Shown one piece after another: positions 24,889 through 33,355 of a stretch of 64,000 nucleotides of DNA. Made by a program: the position numbers and the translations under genes. Within the stretch, counting starts at the first letter, position 1. Every line of letters begins with the position of its first letter. The notes beneath the pieces were generated by a model that ran no database searches, was not told the origin of the DNA, and saw nothing but the letters and a program-made list of their open reading frames with translations. The stretch is from the NCBI RefSeq assembly GCF_000262545.1, contig NZ_JH660660.1, positions 1,202,975 to 1,266,974 of the forward strand, written 5' to 3'. The stretch is from Prevotella bivia DSM 20514. GTDB lineage: Bacteria; Bacteroidota; Bacteroidia; Bacteroidales; Bacteroidaceae.

Positions 24889-25878
24889 ATGGTAAAACGT
24901 ATAGTATATATAGACGCTCTAAAGGCTTTTGCAATAATCCTTGTAGTAATCGGACATCTTTCAGCTATGTGTGGGGGGGGGGATAATATGATTTATGAAG
25001 TCATAGCTTCTTTTCATATGCCCCTATTCTTGTTTTTGTCTGGATTTGTGCTAAAGAGAATTCCTACTAGTTTTAAATTGCTACATAAGTGTTTTGCCCT
25101 ATTATTACCAATGATGACTATAGGAGTAATTCTTACTATATTTATACATCATCATAGTGTAAAAGATATGTGCTACGATAGTTTTAAGGGAGGTTATTGG
25201 TATTTGTATATGTTAGTAGTCTACTACCTACTTATTCAGCCAACTAAATTTTTTATTAATCGTACTTTTCTTTTAGGGTTATACATTGTTGGGGTTTTCT
25301 GTTTTTTAAAAGGGCTAGCTGTATTTTCTCCCTTAGATGTTAAAGGCTTATTCAGCTTAGATATGATGAATGGACTATGGCTGTATTTTGCATTTGGCTT
25401 TTTATTAGCTCATTCTGAAAAAGTAAAGCACTTTGTGTTTGGTAATGCAATTTTATCCCTTGCTTTGGTTAGTTTTATACCATTATTTGTATTGTATCAT
25501 AATCAGACGTTGGTTCGTTTTGCTCAGATTTTACCATTTACGGCTATTTTAGCTTGTGTATTTATATTTAAAAAATTCTTTGCAGAAGAAAATAAATTTG
25601 TTAAGCAAGTATCTTTTATAGGACAGAATACGCTGGATATTTATATATATCATTACTTTTTATTACCTATAATTGATATAAATTCTCTTGGTCTTTGGGG
25701 ACTTAGAACTGGTAATTATTTGTTAGAGCTTGTGATGCTGTTGTTGCTCGCACTTTTAGTTGCATACATAAGTATAGCTATTGGAAAAATAATAAGGTTG
25801 AGTCATATTTTAAATATAATAGTTTATGGCAATATACATAGTTGTAGATTAAAAGATATTTTTCATAAAAATGCATAG
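24889..25878 (+). CDS. Acyltransferase-3 family membrane protein with a G10 tract
   Basis: 329 residues, about ten hydrophobic segments. It has the family start YIDALKAFAIILVVIGHLS and the loop SFHMPLFLFLSGFVLKR. Such enzymes move acetyl or other acyl groups onto cell-surface sugars. A run of ten G at 24973-24982 encodes Cys-Gly-Gly-Gly-Asp near residue 28; gain or loss of one base would truncate the protein, so expression may be phase variable. It is bracketed by array A plus leader copy 1 upstream and array B downstream. Confidence 0.85.
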   Translation: MVKRIVYIDALKAFAIILVVIGHLSAMCGGGDNMIYEVIASFHMPLFLFLSGFVLKRIPTSFKLLHKCFALLLPMMTIGVILTIFIHHHSVKDMCYDSFKGGYWYLYMLVVYYLLIQPTKFFINRTFLLGLYIVGVFCFLKGLAVFSPLDVKGLFSLDMMNGLWLYFAFGFLLAHSEKVKHFVFGNAILSLALVSFIPLFVLYHNQTLVRFAQILPFTAILACVFIFKKFFAEENKFVKQVSFIGQNTLDIYIYHYFLLPIIDINSLGLWGLRTGNYLLELVMLLLLALLVAYISIAIGKIIRLSHILNIIVYGNIHSCRLKDIFHKNA

Positions 25879-25884
25879 TGTATT

Positions 25885-26158
25885 ACTTTTCACGACTTTC
25901 CACGACATGCGTTTGCCTGTATGCATATCTTGTCGTGTAAAGTCGTGCTTAGTCGTTGCATAACACAGTTTTTGTTGCATCTACCTTCCACGACCTTCCA
26001 CGACATACGTTTGCCTGTATGCATATCTTGTCGTGTAAAGTCGTGCTTAGTCGTTGCATAACACAGTTTTTGTTGCATCTACTTTTCACGACCTTCCACG
26101 ACTTTCCACGACATGCGTTTGCTTGTATGCATATCTTGTCGTGTAAAGTCGTGTTCTG
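25885..26158. repeat. Array B: palindromic GTCGTG repeats, same unit as array A
   Basis: Three units beginning a few bases after the acyltransferase stop: paired CACGAC(T/C)TTCCACGAC arms, GTTTGCCTGTATGCATATC, GTCGTGTAAAGTCGTG and TTGCATAACACAG. The last unit has three CACGAC copies in its left arm. It runs directly into leader copy 2. Confidence 0.85.
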
Positions 26159-26240
26159 CACACAAGGTAGGCTTTCTTCTTACTTACAATGTCGTTGTGT
26201 ATGGTAAGGAGGAGTTGATGTGTTCTTCCGCGATAGATTA
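26159..26240 (+). repeat. Leader element, copy 2 of the 82-bp direct repeat
   Basis: Second copy of the element at 24748-24829. The short frame after its ribosome site stops after seven codons (MCSSAID). It lies about 95 bases before the second acyltransferase frame. Confidence 0.75.
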
Positions 26241-26334
26241 GTTGAATTTATGAATTAATGTTTAAAATTATAAGATAAATGAGTAAGAATATAACACTTA
26301 CCCTCCCCGAAGGCAAAGATGTAGCAACTTAGAG

Positions 26335-27360
26335 TTGTTGAGAATATTTGCAATGCTTTCGGTTATAGCTCATCATTCAGTAGTAAACTCAGGATTAACT
26401 AGTACTTATGATTACTTACATCCAACAGCACAGCAATATTTCTTTGAAGTATGGGGAATGTGGGGTAAAACAGCAATTAATAGTTTTATACTTATTTCTG
26501 GTTATTTTCTTTGTAAGCAGACATTAACATGGAAACGATATGTTAAATTGCTCTTTGAAATTTTATTTTATTCCTATATTATTCAGCTAATCTTTTGGAG
26601 TACAGGTTATGAAGCCTTTACATTGGTGGATGTTGTGAAGCCTATGGTCTTTTTATTTCAATCGATCAATAGTAACTTCGTGGCAAGCTTTATGGTTTTC
26701 TATGCTTTTGTTCCATTATATAATAAGTTGATAGGTACTTTAGATCAAAAAATGTTTCAGCGGTTTCTGCTCGGTATTTTGTTCGTTTGTACTTTTACGG
26801 CAACATTCTTTCACAGTTCTACTATGAATGAGCCTTTTTGGTATGCAGTTTTATATTTTATAGCAGCTTACTTTCGGTTGTATCCCAATAAATACACAGA
26901 TAGCCGTAAGGTAGCTATTGCCGGTTTAATCCTTTTTGCAGTATTAAGCATAGCTAGTGTTGTGATTTTAATTGAGTTAGGAGCAAAATTTGGAAATTCC
27001 AATTGGGGGCTTTGGTGTTATTATTTTGTATCAGATTCTAATAAGTTGTTGGCTTTAGGAGTAGGTGTTTTTTCTTTTCTTACTGCTAAGAATATGAAGT
27101 CGTTTACAAATAAGATTATCAATTTTTTCTCAGCAGGAACATTCGCAGTATTACTTATTCATGCAGCAAGTGATACAATGCGTCATTGGCTGTGGAAAGA
27201 CCTCTTGGCAATGCCAAGGCTAATACATAAAGATTTATTATATGTCATAGCTTATAGCATCCCTATTCCTATTGTAATCTATATTCTTTGTAGTTTGATA
27301 GATGTACTTCGTAGAAGATATGTCGAAAAACCATTTATGCGGTGGATAGATAAATATTAG
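26335..27360 (+). CDS. Acyltransferase-3 family membrane protein, probable 5' frameshift
   Basis: About 341 residues from the first usable codon, a TTG. It has ten hydrophobic segments and the family start ELLRIFAMLSVIAHHSVVNS. The conserved Asn-Leu-Glu just before it is encoded in frame upstream, but no ATG precedes it before a stop at 26284. An ATG at 26280 reads MSKNITLTLPEGKDVAT and stops exactly where Leu-Glu-Leu-Leu begins; one added base at 26329 would join the two. The gene may thus be inactivated or start weakly at TTG 26335/26338 or ATG 26353. Confidence 0.75.
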   Translation: MLRIFAMLSVIAHHSVVNSGLTSTYDYLHPTAQQYFFEVWGMWGKTAINSFILISGYFLCKQTLTWKRYVKLLFEILFYSYIIQLIFWSTGYEAFTLVDVVKPMVFLFQSINSNFVASFMVFYAFVPLYNKLIGTLDQKMFQRFLLGILFVCTFTATFFHSSTMNEPFWYAVLYFIAAYFRLYPNKYTDSRKVAIAGLILFAVLSIASVVILIELGAKFGNSNWGLWCYYFVSDSNKLLALGVGVFSFLTAKNMKSFTNKIINFFSAGTFAVLLIHAASDTMRHWLWKDLLAMPRLIHKDLLYVIAYSIPIPIVIYILCSLIDVLRRRYVEKPFMRWIDKY

Positions 27361-27390
27361 TCTTACTTTATATATTATAAGTTGATAATA

Positions 27391-28500
27391 ATGGATAATA
27401 AACAGATAACAGTAACATCACCATTACTGCCCGATTTAAATGAGTTGCAACCCTATCTTGAAGATATTTGGCAACGTAAGTGGATAACAAATAATGGGCA
27501 TTATCATCAAGAGCTAGAAAAAGCTTTAGCCGAATATCTTGACGTACCCTATATCTCCCTTTTTACGAATGGAACCTTGCCTTTGATTACAGCATTGCAG
27601 GCTTTACGCATTACAGGCGAAGTAATTACCACACCTTATAGCTTTGTAGCAACAACGCATGCCATTTGGTGGAACGGATGTAAGCCTGTTTTTGTTGATA
27701 TTGACCCAAGAACAGGTTGTATGGATCCTAATAAAATAGAGGCTGCTATTACGCCACGGACAACAGCTATCATGCCTGTGCCTGTTTATGGTAAACCATG
27801 TGATACCGATGCTATACAAGGAATAGCCGACAAGTATGGACTTAAAGTTATCTATGATGCGGCCCATGCCTTTGGTGTAAAGGTGAATGGTAAGAGTGTG
27901 TTGAATGCAGGTGATTTGAGTACATTAAGTTTCCACGCTACTAAAACTTACAACACGGTAGAAGGTGGTGCGCTCGTTATGCATGATGCCAAGATGAAGC
28001 AGCGCATTGATTACCTTAAAAACTTTGGTTTTGCAAATGAAACTGAAGTTGTGGGGCCTGGTATCAATAGTAAGATGGATGAAATTCGTGCGGCTATTGG
28101 CTTGATAAATTTAAAGCATGTTGATGCTGCTATTGAGGCGCGTCATAAAGTTGCAGAACAATATCGAGCAGCTTTACGCAATATAGAAGGCATTTCTTTT
28201 TGGGAAGATATGCCAGGTGTTCGACACAATTATAGCTATTTCCCTATCTTTGTAGATGCAAAGAAGTATGGTGAGACGCGTGATGAACTCTATTTCCGTA
28301 TGCGTGAAAACAACGTTTTGGGACGACGTTATTTCTATCCACTAATTAGTACCTTTAGCACTTATAGAGGATTGCCAAGTGCTGCACCTGCTAATTTACC
28401 TGTTGCTACGAAAATGGCAAAGGAGGTTATTTGTTTGCCGATGCATCATCTGTTGAGTGAAGAGGATGTGCAAAGGGTGCTTCGAATTATTGTTAAGTAG
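27391..28500 (+). CDS. DegT/DnrJ/EryC1-type sugar aminotransferase
   Basis: 369 residues from the ATG at 27391 (a TTG three codons earlier is less likely). PLP-dependent, it turns a nucleotide-linked keto sugar into an amino sugar. Visible: LFTNGTLPLITALQAL, TTPYSFVATTHAI, YDAAHAFGVK and the PLP lysine in SFHATKTYNTVEGGA near 190. With the PglC- and PglD-like genes at 47.9-49.1 kb it could make an acetylated diamino or 4-amino sugar. The needed dehydratase is not in the window. Confidence 0.9.
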   Translation: MDNKQITVTSPLLPDLNELQPYLEDIWQRKWITNNGHYHQELEKALAEYLDVPYISLFTNGTLPLITALQALRITGEVITTPYSFVATTHAIWWNGCKPVFVDIDPRTGCMDPNKIEAAITPRTTAIMPVPVYGKPCDTDAIQGIADKYGLKVIYDAAHAFGVKVNGKSVLNAGDLSTLSFHATKTYNTVEGGALVMHDAKMKQRIDYLKNFGFANETEVVGPGINSKMDEIRAAIGLINLKHVDAAIEARHKVAEQYRAALRNIEGISFWEDMPGVRHNYSYFPIFVDAKKYGETRDELYFRMRENNVLGRRYFYPLISTFSTYRGLPSAAPANLPVATKMAKEVICLPMHHLLSEEDVQRVLRIIVK

Positions 28501-28519
28501 ATAATGAGCTAAAAAGGCT

Positions 28520-29809
28520 ATGAAAGCAAGGTTAAAAGTACAGAATATTGGTCCTATTACCGACGTTGAAATTACGATCAATAAAGTAAATATCTTTATT
28601 GGACCTCAAAGTATAGGTAAGAGTACGCTTGCTAAGATTATCAGCTTCTGTGCTTGGTTGGAGAAAAATATATTAGTAAACCAGGGTTACGCTCATATTG
28701 ATAAATCCTTTCTCCTACAGCATCTCTTAATTTATCATAAATTTGCTAGTTTCTTGGTAGAAACGTCCTTTATAGAATATAAAAGCGAACTCATCTCATT
28801 TACGTATCATTCTTTAAGTAACTTTAAAATAGAAGTGAATGGAAGATTGAAGGATACTGATATGAGTAAAATAACCTATGTTCCTGCAGAGAGAAATATT
28901 ATAAATATACCGAATATTTCAACACTCTCTTTGGAACACAATTATATACGAGACTTTATCTTCGATTGGCTTCGTGTACGCTATAAATTTAATGGTAACA
29001 ATAGATTATCATTGCTAGATTTAGGATGTGCATATTCATTTGACACAGAAAAAGGGGATGTTATAACGTTGGCTTCAGGTAAAGAAATTTCTCTTAATCA
29101 AACTTCTAGTGGACTGCAGGCTTTGGTTCCGTTACTGGTATTTGTAGCTTATAGTACAGATTGGATTTTTCATAACGATCCTGATATGTCCTTTGATAAT
29201 TATAGCTCTTTGCAAAAAGCTTTGCTTAAGCATATAAGAGGGGGTGAAGACACTACAGATGATAAGAATATCAATGCTATTTTAGAGCAAGAAGAAATCA
29301 AAAATAGTTTAGATAAGCTCCTTCAAGTATTCTTGGACGCGAAGGGTAATTCTGAGACTGTTAATGGATTGAAGGAAATAGCAAGTTTGGTGCAGCGCAT
29401 TAGCAAGCCACATTCTTCTTTTCTTATAATTGAAGAGCCTGAAGAAAATCTTTTTCCTTCAACACAATATGAGCTGATCAAGCATATAGTTACGATGCTT
29501 GATAATGGGCGGGATAATACATTGGTTGTAACTACCCACAGTCCCTATATTATGACATCAATTAACAATTTGATACAAGCGCAACATGTTATTGATGAGG
29601 ATGGCAATGCTAAGGCAAGGCTTTCGGAAATACTTTCTACTACATCTTATATGTCCTACGATGATATTAACGCATGGGCGTTTGCAAATGGAAAACTTAT
29701 CAGTATCAAGGATGATGAGCTTCGACTAATTTCTGCGGAGTCTTTAGATGCAGTATCAGATAGTATTAGCAGCGATTTTGAGCTACTTTTAGATTATGAA
29801 GGCAATTGA
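28520..29809 (+). CDS. ABC-type AAA ATPase (OLD/AAA_15-like), partner of the next gene
   Basis: 429 residues. The N-terminal Walker A reads FIGPQSIGKSTLAKI near 33. After a helical insertion come an ABC-like signature NQTSSGLQALVPLL near 195, Walker B FLIIEEPEENLFPS near 305 and the H-loop TTHSPYIMTSINNL. These fit SMC/OLD-like ATPases, many of which belong to phage-defence modules. No TOPRIM domain is present. It overlaps the next gene by 14 bases. It is out of place among glycan genes, and a role in polysaccharide synthesis is unlikely. Confidence 0.85.
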   Translation: MKARLKVQNIGPITDVEITINKVNIFIGPQSIGKSTLAKIISFCAWLEKNILVNQGYAHIDKSFLLQHLLIYHKFASFLVETSFIEYKSELISFTYHSLSNFKIEVNGRLKDTDMSKITYVPAERNIINIPNISTLSLEHNYIRDFIFDWLRVRYKFNGNNRLSLLDLGCAYSFDTEKGDVITLASGKEISLNQTSSGLQALVPLLVFVAYSTDWIFHNDPDMSFDNYSSLQKALLKHIRGGEDTTDDKNINAILEQEEIKNSLDKLLQVFLDAKGNSETVNGLKEIASLVQRISKPHSSFLIIEEPEENLFPSTQYELIKHIVTMLDNGRDNTLVVTTHSPYIMTSINNLIQAQHVIDEDGNAKARLSEILSTTSYMSYDDINAWAFANGKLISIKDDELRLISAESLDAVSDSISSDFELLLDYEGN

Positions 29810-30215
29810 TACGGCTTGTATTACAAGAACAAATGCTTCGAATATAAAATTTGAAGAGAATAAGAAAAAGATTATTTTTCATAATCCTAGTAAACAAGCT
29901 TGCTTGAAAATTCAGGTTGATGGATGTGCTATTAAGGTGGGAGATAAGTGTGATAACCTACTGAAAGTAGATACCCAGTTAGGTGCTGAATATTTTGTCG
30001 AGTTGAACGGGAAGGATGTTGGGCATGCATTAGTGCAGATTGAAAAATCAATTGAACAACTTCATGATGATATTTCTAAAGTTAAAGCATATATCATTCC
30101 AACCAATCAGGCTCCTGCACTCTCTACGAAAGTACAAAAATATAAGGCTTCTTTAAAGAAAAAATATTACGCAGAATTAGTTGTAAAGGAGCGTTTTTGT
30201 GAAGTAACGATTTAA
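29796..30215 (+). CDS. Small protein with possible PD-(D/E)XK-like core
   Basis: 139 residues, overlapping the ATPase gene by 14 bases. The middle reads KCDNLLKVD followed by EYFVELNGKDVGHALVQIEK, an Asp ... Glu-x-Asn/Lys-Gly-Lys layout like that of PD-(D/E)XK nuclease folds (usual form D ... ELKGK). The end has KAYIIPTNQAPALSTKVQKY and a basic KASLKKKYY. The Leu-Asn-Gly in place of Leu-Lys-Gly leaves activity uncertain. I infer that it works with the ATPase. Confidence 0.55.
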   Translation: MKAIDTACITRTNASNIKFEENKKKIIFHNPSKQACLKIQVDGCAIKVGDKCDNLLKVDTQLGAEYFVELNGKDVGHALVQIEKSIEQLHDDISKVKAYIIPTNQAPALSTKVQKYKASLKKKYYAELVVKERFCEVTI

Positions 30216-30221
30216 CGAGAT

Positions 30222-31427
30222 ATGAAACAGAAAAAGTTGATGCTTTTGGGAGGTATTCGCTATCTCCTACCAGTTATAAAGGCTGCTCATGAAAAAGGGT
30301 ATTATGTCATTACCTGCGATAATTTACCTGATAATATTGCCCATAAATATTCTGATGAGTATGTCAATGTCAGCATTGTTGACAAAGAAGCTGTTTTGGC
30401 TGTTGCTAAAGAAAAGAAGATAGATGGGATCATGTCTTTTGGTGTGGATCCGGGAGTAGTATCAGCTTCCTATGTTCAGAATCAATTACACTTACCATCT
30501 TTTGGACCATACGAAAGTGTAGTGATTCTACAGAATAAGGATAAGTTTCGTGCTTTTCTTCGTGACAATGGATTTAATGTTCCTAAGTCAAAAGGATATT
30601 CAGCCAAAGAAGATGCTTTGGCTGATGCTGCGAAATTCGATTATCCAATCATAGTTAAGCCTACCGACAGTGCAGGAAGCAAGGGGGTAATGCGTGTTGA
30701 TAATGTCGAACAATTATCTGTAGCAGTAGATAATGCTTTTGAACAATCTATTAAGGGTAATATAATCATTGAGGAGTTTATTGAAAAGAAGGGATGCTCC
30801 TCTGATTGTGATGCTTTTTGTCAGAAAGGTAAACTAAAATTTATCAGTTTCAATTCACAGTATTTTGATGAGGATGCGGAAAACCCATATATACCTGCAG
30901 CTTTCTCATGGCCATCAACTTTCACACAAGAGCAGGAACAATACTTTACATCGGAAATACAACGACTTCTTACTTTGCTTCAGATGGAAACCTCTGTTTA
31001 TAATATAGAAACTCGTATAGGACAGAATGATAAGCCATATATTATGGAGGTAACACCTAGAGGTGGTGGAAATCGTTTAAGCGAGATGATACGTTATGCT
31101 ACTGGTGTGGATCTTATTATGGCATGTACTTGTGCAGCAGTTGGCGATGAAATTCCCTTAATATCACAGAAACCTTATATAGGAAACTGGGTAGAAATTA
31201 TTCTTCATTCTGAAAAAGATGGCTTATTCAAGGAACTTAAAATAAGGGATGATCTTACCTCTTCCATAATAGAGAAAGATTTGTGGGTAAAAAAAGGAGA
31301 TAAAGTGTCTACTTTTAGAGGTGCAAATGATTCGATAGGAACTTTAGTAATGAATGCTTCTTCTGAGCAAGGTCAGAGTGAAATGCTTCTTAGTATTCCA
31401 CAATGGTTATCAATAGAGACTTGCTAA
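30222..31427 (+). CDS. ATP-grasp domain ligase
   Basis: 401 residues. The N-terminal domain begins KLMLLGGIRYLLPVIKAA; the ATP-grasp core has KDKFRAFLRDNGFNVP, YPIIVKPTDSAGSKGVM near 145, the Glu pair in IIIEEFIEKKG, and the late metal site YIMEVTPRGGGNRLSEM. Such stand-alone enzymes join a carboxylate to an amine, here perhaps an amino acid to an amino sugar. It follows the ATPase pair by 6 bases. Confidence 0.85.
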   Translation: MKQKKLMLLGGIRYLLPVIKAAHEKGYYVITCDNLPDNIAHKYSDEYVNVSIVDKEAVLAVAKEKKIDGIMSFGVDPGVVSASYVQNQLHLPSFGPYESVVILQNKDKFRAFLRDNGFNVPKSKGYSAKEDALADAAKFDYPIIVKPTDSAGSKGVMRVDNVEQLSVAVDNAFEQSIKGNIIIEEFIEKKGCSSDCDAFCQKGKLKFISFNSQYFDEDAENPYIPAAFSWPSTFTQEQEQYFTSEIQRLLTLLQMETSVYNIETRIGQNDKPYIMEVTPRGGGNRLSEMIRYATGVDLIMACTCAAVGDEIPLISQKPYIGNWVEIILHSEKDGLFKELKIRDDLTSSIIEKDLWVKKGDKVSTFRGANDSIGTLVMNASSEQGQSEMLLSIPQWLSIETC

Positions 31428-31463
31428 AACTTGCTATTTAAATTATATTTTAATATAAGCAAA

Positions 31464-31895
31464 ATGATAACTTTGAGGTATACAGTTGACGAGGCTTCGC
31501 TTCTACAAGTAAAGAAATATATTTGTAAAGTGTCTAATGATTTTAATCCGCCATTTATAGAGGAGGTAAAAGATTTAGATATGTATTTAGATAAAATTTG
31601 TTCTAAGGCAAAAAGGTTTGAAGTTTGGTTAGATAATATATTAATAGGGCTTATGTTTGCATATTTAAATGAGGAACTTTCTCAAATTTATATACCATTT
31701 ATCTCTGTTGATAGAGATTATCGTAAAAGGGGTATAGCTCGTGCTTTATTGGATCAATTAAAGTTCTTTAAAGGATATAGCTTTATTCGACTTGAGGTCA
31801 TCAAAAATAATGAGGCTTTATTTTTTTATCGAAAATACGGATTCGTTATAGAGGAAAATAGAAATAATAAATATTTAATGAAATATAGTATATGA
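31464..31895 (+). CDS. GNAT family N-acetyltransferase
   Basis: 143 residues from ATG 31464 (the frame is open from a TTG at 31431). The acetyl-CoA site is visible as ISVDRDYRKRGIARALLDQL, then the late motif NNEALFFYRKYGFV. It probably acetylates an amino sugar or a similar small substrate of this locus. It overlaps the next gene by 4 bases. Confidence 0.85.
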   Translation: MITLRYTVDEASLLQVKKYICKVSNDFNPPFIEEVKDLDMYLDKICSKAKRFEVWLDNILIGLMFAYLNEELSQIYIPFISVDRDYRKRGIARALLDQLKFFKGYSFIRLEVIKNNEALFFYRKYGFVIEENRNNKYLMKYSI

Positions 31896-33190
31896 GGCAT
31901 ATATTTGTAATAGGACAATGCTCTTTGCATTGGGGAAGAATGGAATTTGGTAATATAGGTAATTATTATGTTATTGAACCATTTTTTAAGGAATTGCACA
32001 AAATTTTTCCTGATGCTGAAATTCGAACAACATTTCAGATGACAGACGATTTCTGTGCATTAATCGATATCTCATGTGTACCAATGGAATATTACTACGG
32101 TTTTACAGACGATGATGTCCCAAATGCTTATAAAGAATATGCTCTAGCACAGATTTACAAAGAAACGGGGACAATGCCAGAGACAACTCCTTATATTGAA
32201 GAAGTTATGAAATCAGATTTGGTAATAGACTTTTCTGGAGATATGTGGGGAGTCAACACTGATATTGCAGGTAATAATCGTTTTTTAGTAGGCTTATTGA
32301 AAGACAGAGTTGCTCAAATTCTAGGTAAGAAAACTGCAATGTTAGCAGGGTCTCCTGGTCCTTTTAATGATATGAAATTACTGGGATTAGCAAAGGAAAC
32401 ATTCGAGGCGTTTGATATAGTAACAAACCGAGAGCCTGTTAGTAGAAAAGTGCTTGAAACCTATCAATTCAAATTAGATAGGGTTTATGATTTATCATGT
32501 CCTGCTTTTATTTTTCAGCCTGCAACAGAACAAGAGATTGCTCCATATTTAGAAGGTACAATATTAGAAAACAAGAAGAAACCTGTAATTGGTTTCACAT
32601 TATGTGGATGGAACATGCTTCAAGGTCCTTTCAACCGTACAGATTGGAAGTGTGAAGAATATTCATCATATATAACCTTAATAACTTCGTTGATTAAAGA
32701 ACATAATGTTGATGTATGTTTGTTCTCTCATTCAAATGGATTTGAATTGCCTCCACATTTTAAAATGATCCATGGTAGAGATTATACAATGGTAAAGCAG
32801 TTGTATGATTTATTACAACAGACAGAAGTTGCTTCCTCGGTACATTTGTTAACAAGTATTTATCCTCCACACATCATTAAACGGCTCATATCTCACTTTG
32901 ATATGTTAATCTCAGGAAGAGTACATGCTGCAGTTGCAGGTTTGTCAATGTGTGTGCCAACAGTAATTATTGATTATGGACACGAGCCTAAAGCACACAA
33001 ACTAAAGGGTTTTGCTGAGTTATGTCAAGTGCAAAATTATATTTGTGATCCACATAATCCTTTAAACTTAATATCTGTAAGTAGTAAATGTTGGCAAAAT
33101 CGTGAAGAATTAAGTCTTAAATTACAATCACTGATTCCTAGAATTGGAGATATGGCGCGTGAAAGTTTTTTGTTGCTTAAAAACTTATAG
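31892..33190 (+). CDS. Polysaccharide pyruvyl transferase family protein
   Basis: 432 residues. The start IGQCSLHWGRMEFGNIGNYY and the C-terminal block FDMLISGRVHAAVAGLSMCV followed by PTVIIDYGHEPKAHKLKG match the CsaB/WcaK-type fold (a GT-B-like domain with a conserved His-Ala-Ala region). Family members place ketal pyruvate on sugars, though many Bacteroidota homologues are unproven. A 150-base gap with no promoter or gene seen separates it from wzx. Confidence 0.82.
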   Translation: MRHIFVIGQCSLHWGRMEFGNIGNYYVIEPFFKELHKIFPDAEIRTTFQMTDDFCALIDISCVPMEYYYGFTDDDVPNAYKEYALAQIYKETGTMPETTPYIEEVMKSDLVIDFSGDMWGVNTDIAGNNRFLVGLLKDRVAQILGKKTAMLAGSPGPFNDMKLLGLAKETFEAFDIVTNREPVSRKVLETYQFKLDRVYDLSCPAFIFQPATEQEIAPYLEGTILENKKKPVIGFTLCGWNMLQGPFNRTDWKCEEYSSYITLITSLIKEHNVDVCLFSHSNGFELPPHFKMIHGRDYTMVKQLYDLLQQTEVASSVHLLTSIYPPHIIKRLISHFDMLISGRVHAAVAGLSMCVPTVIIDYGHEPKAHKLKGFAELCQVQNYICDPHNPLNLISVSSKCWQNREELSLKLQSLIPRIGDMARESFLLLKNL

Positions 33191-33355
33191 ACTATTTTGA
33201 GTTAGATTATATATTTTTCTACAATTATTATATATGATCTTTTTGCGAAAGTTCGAATACTTCGTAATTGAATATGGTTTAGATTAAAATAGTGAAGGTG
33301 TTCCGAAATAATTATTTGGTGAAAGGCTTGATACTTAATTTATGTGTTAACTAGT

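Noticed and set aside
25890..26207. Open frames across array B on both strands
   Set aside because: They are translations of the 98-99 bp palindromic unit, with no start context and no conserved protein pattern.
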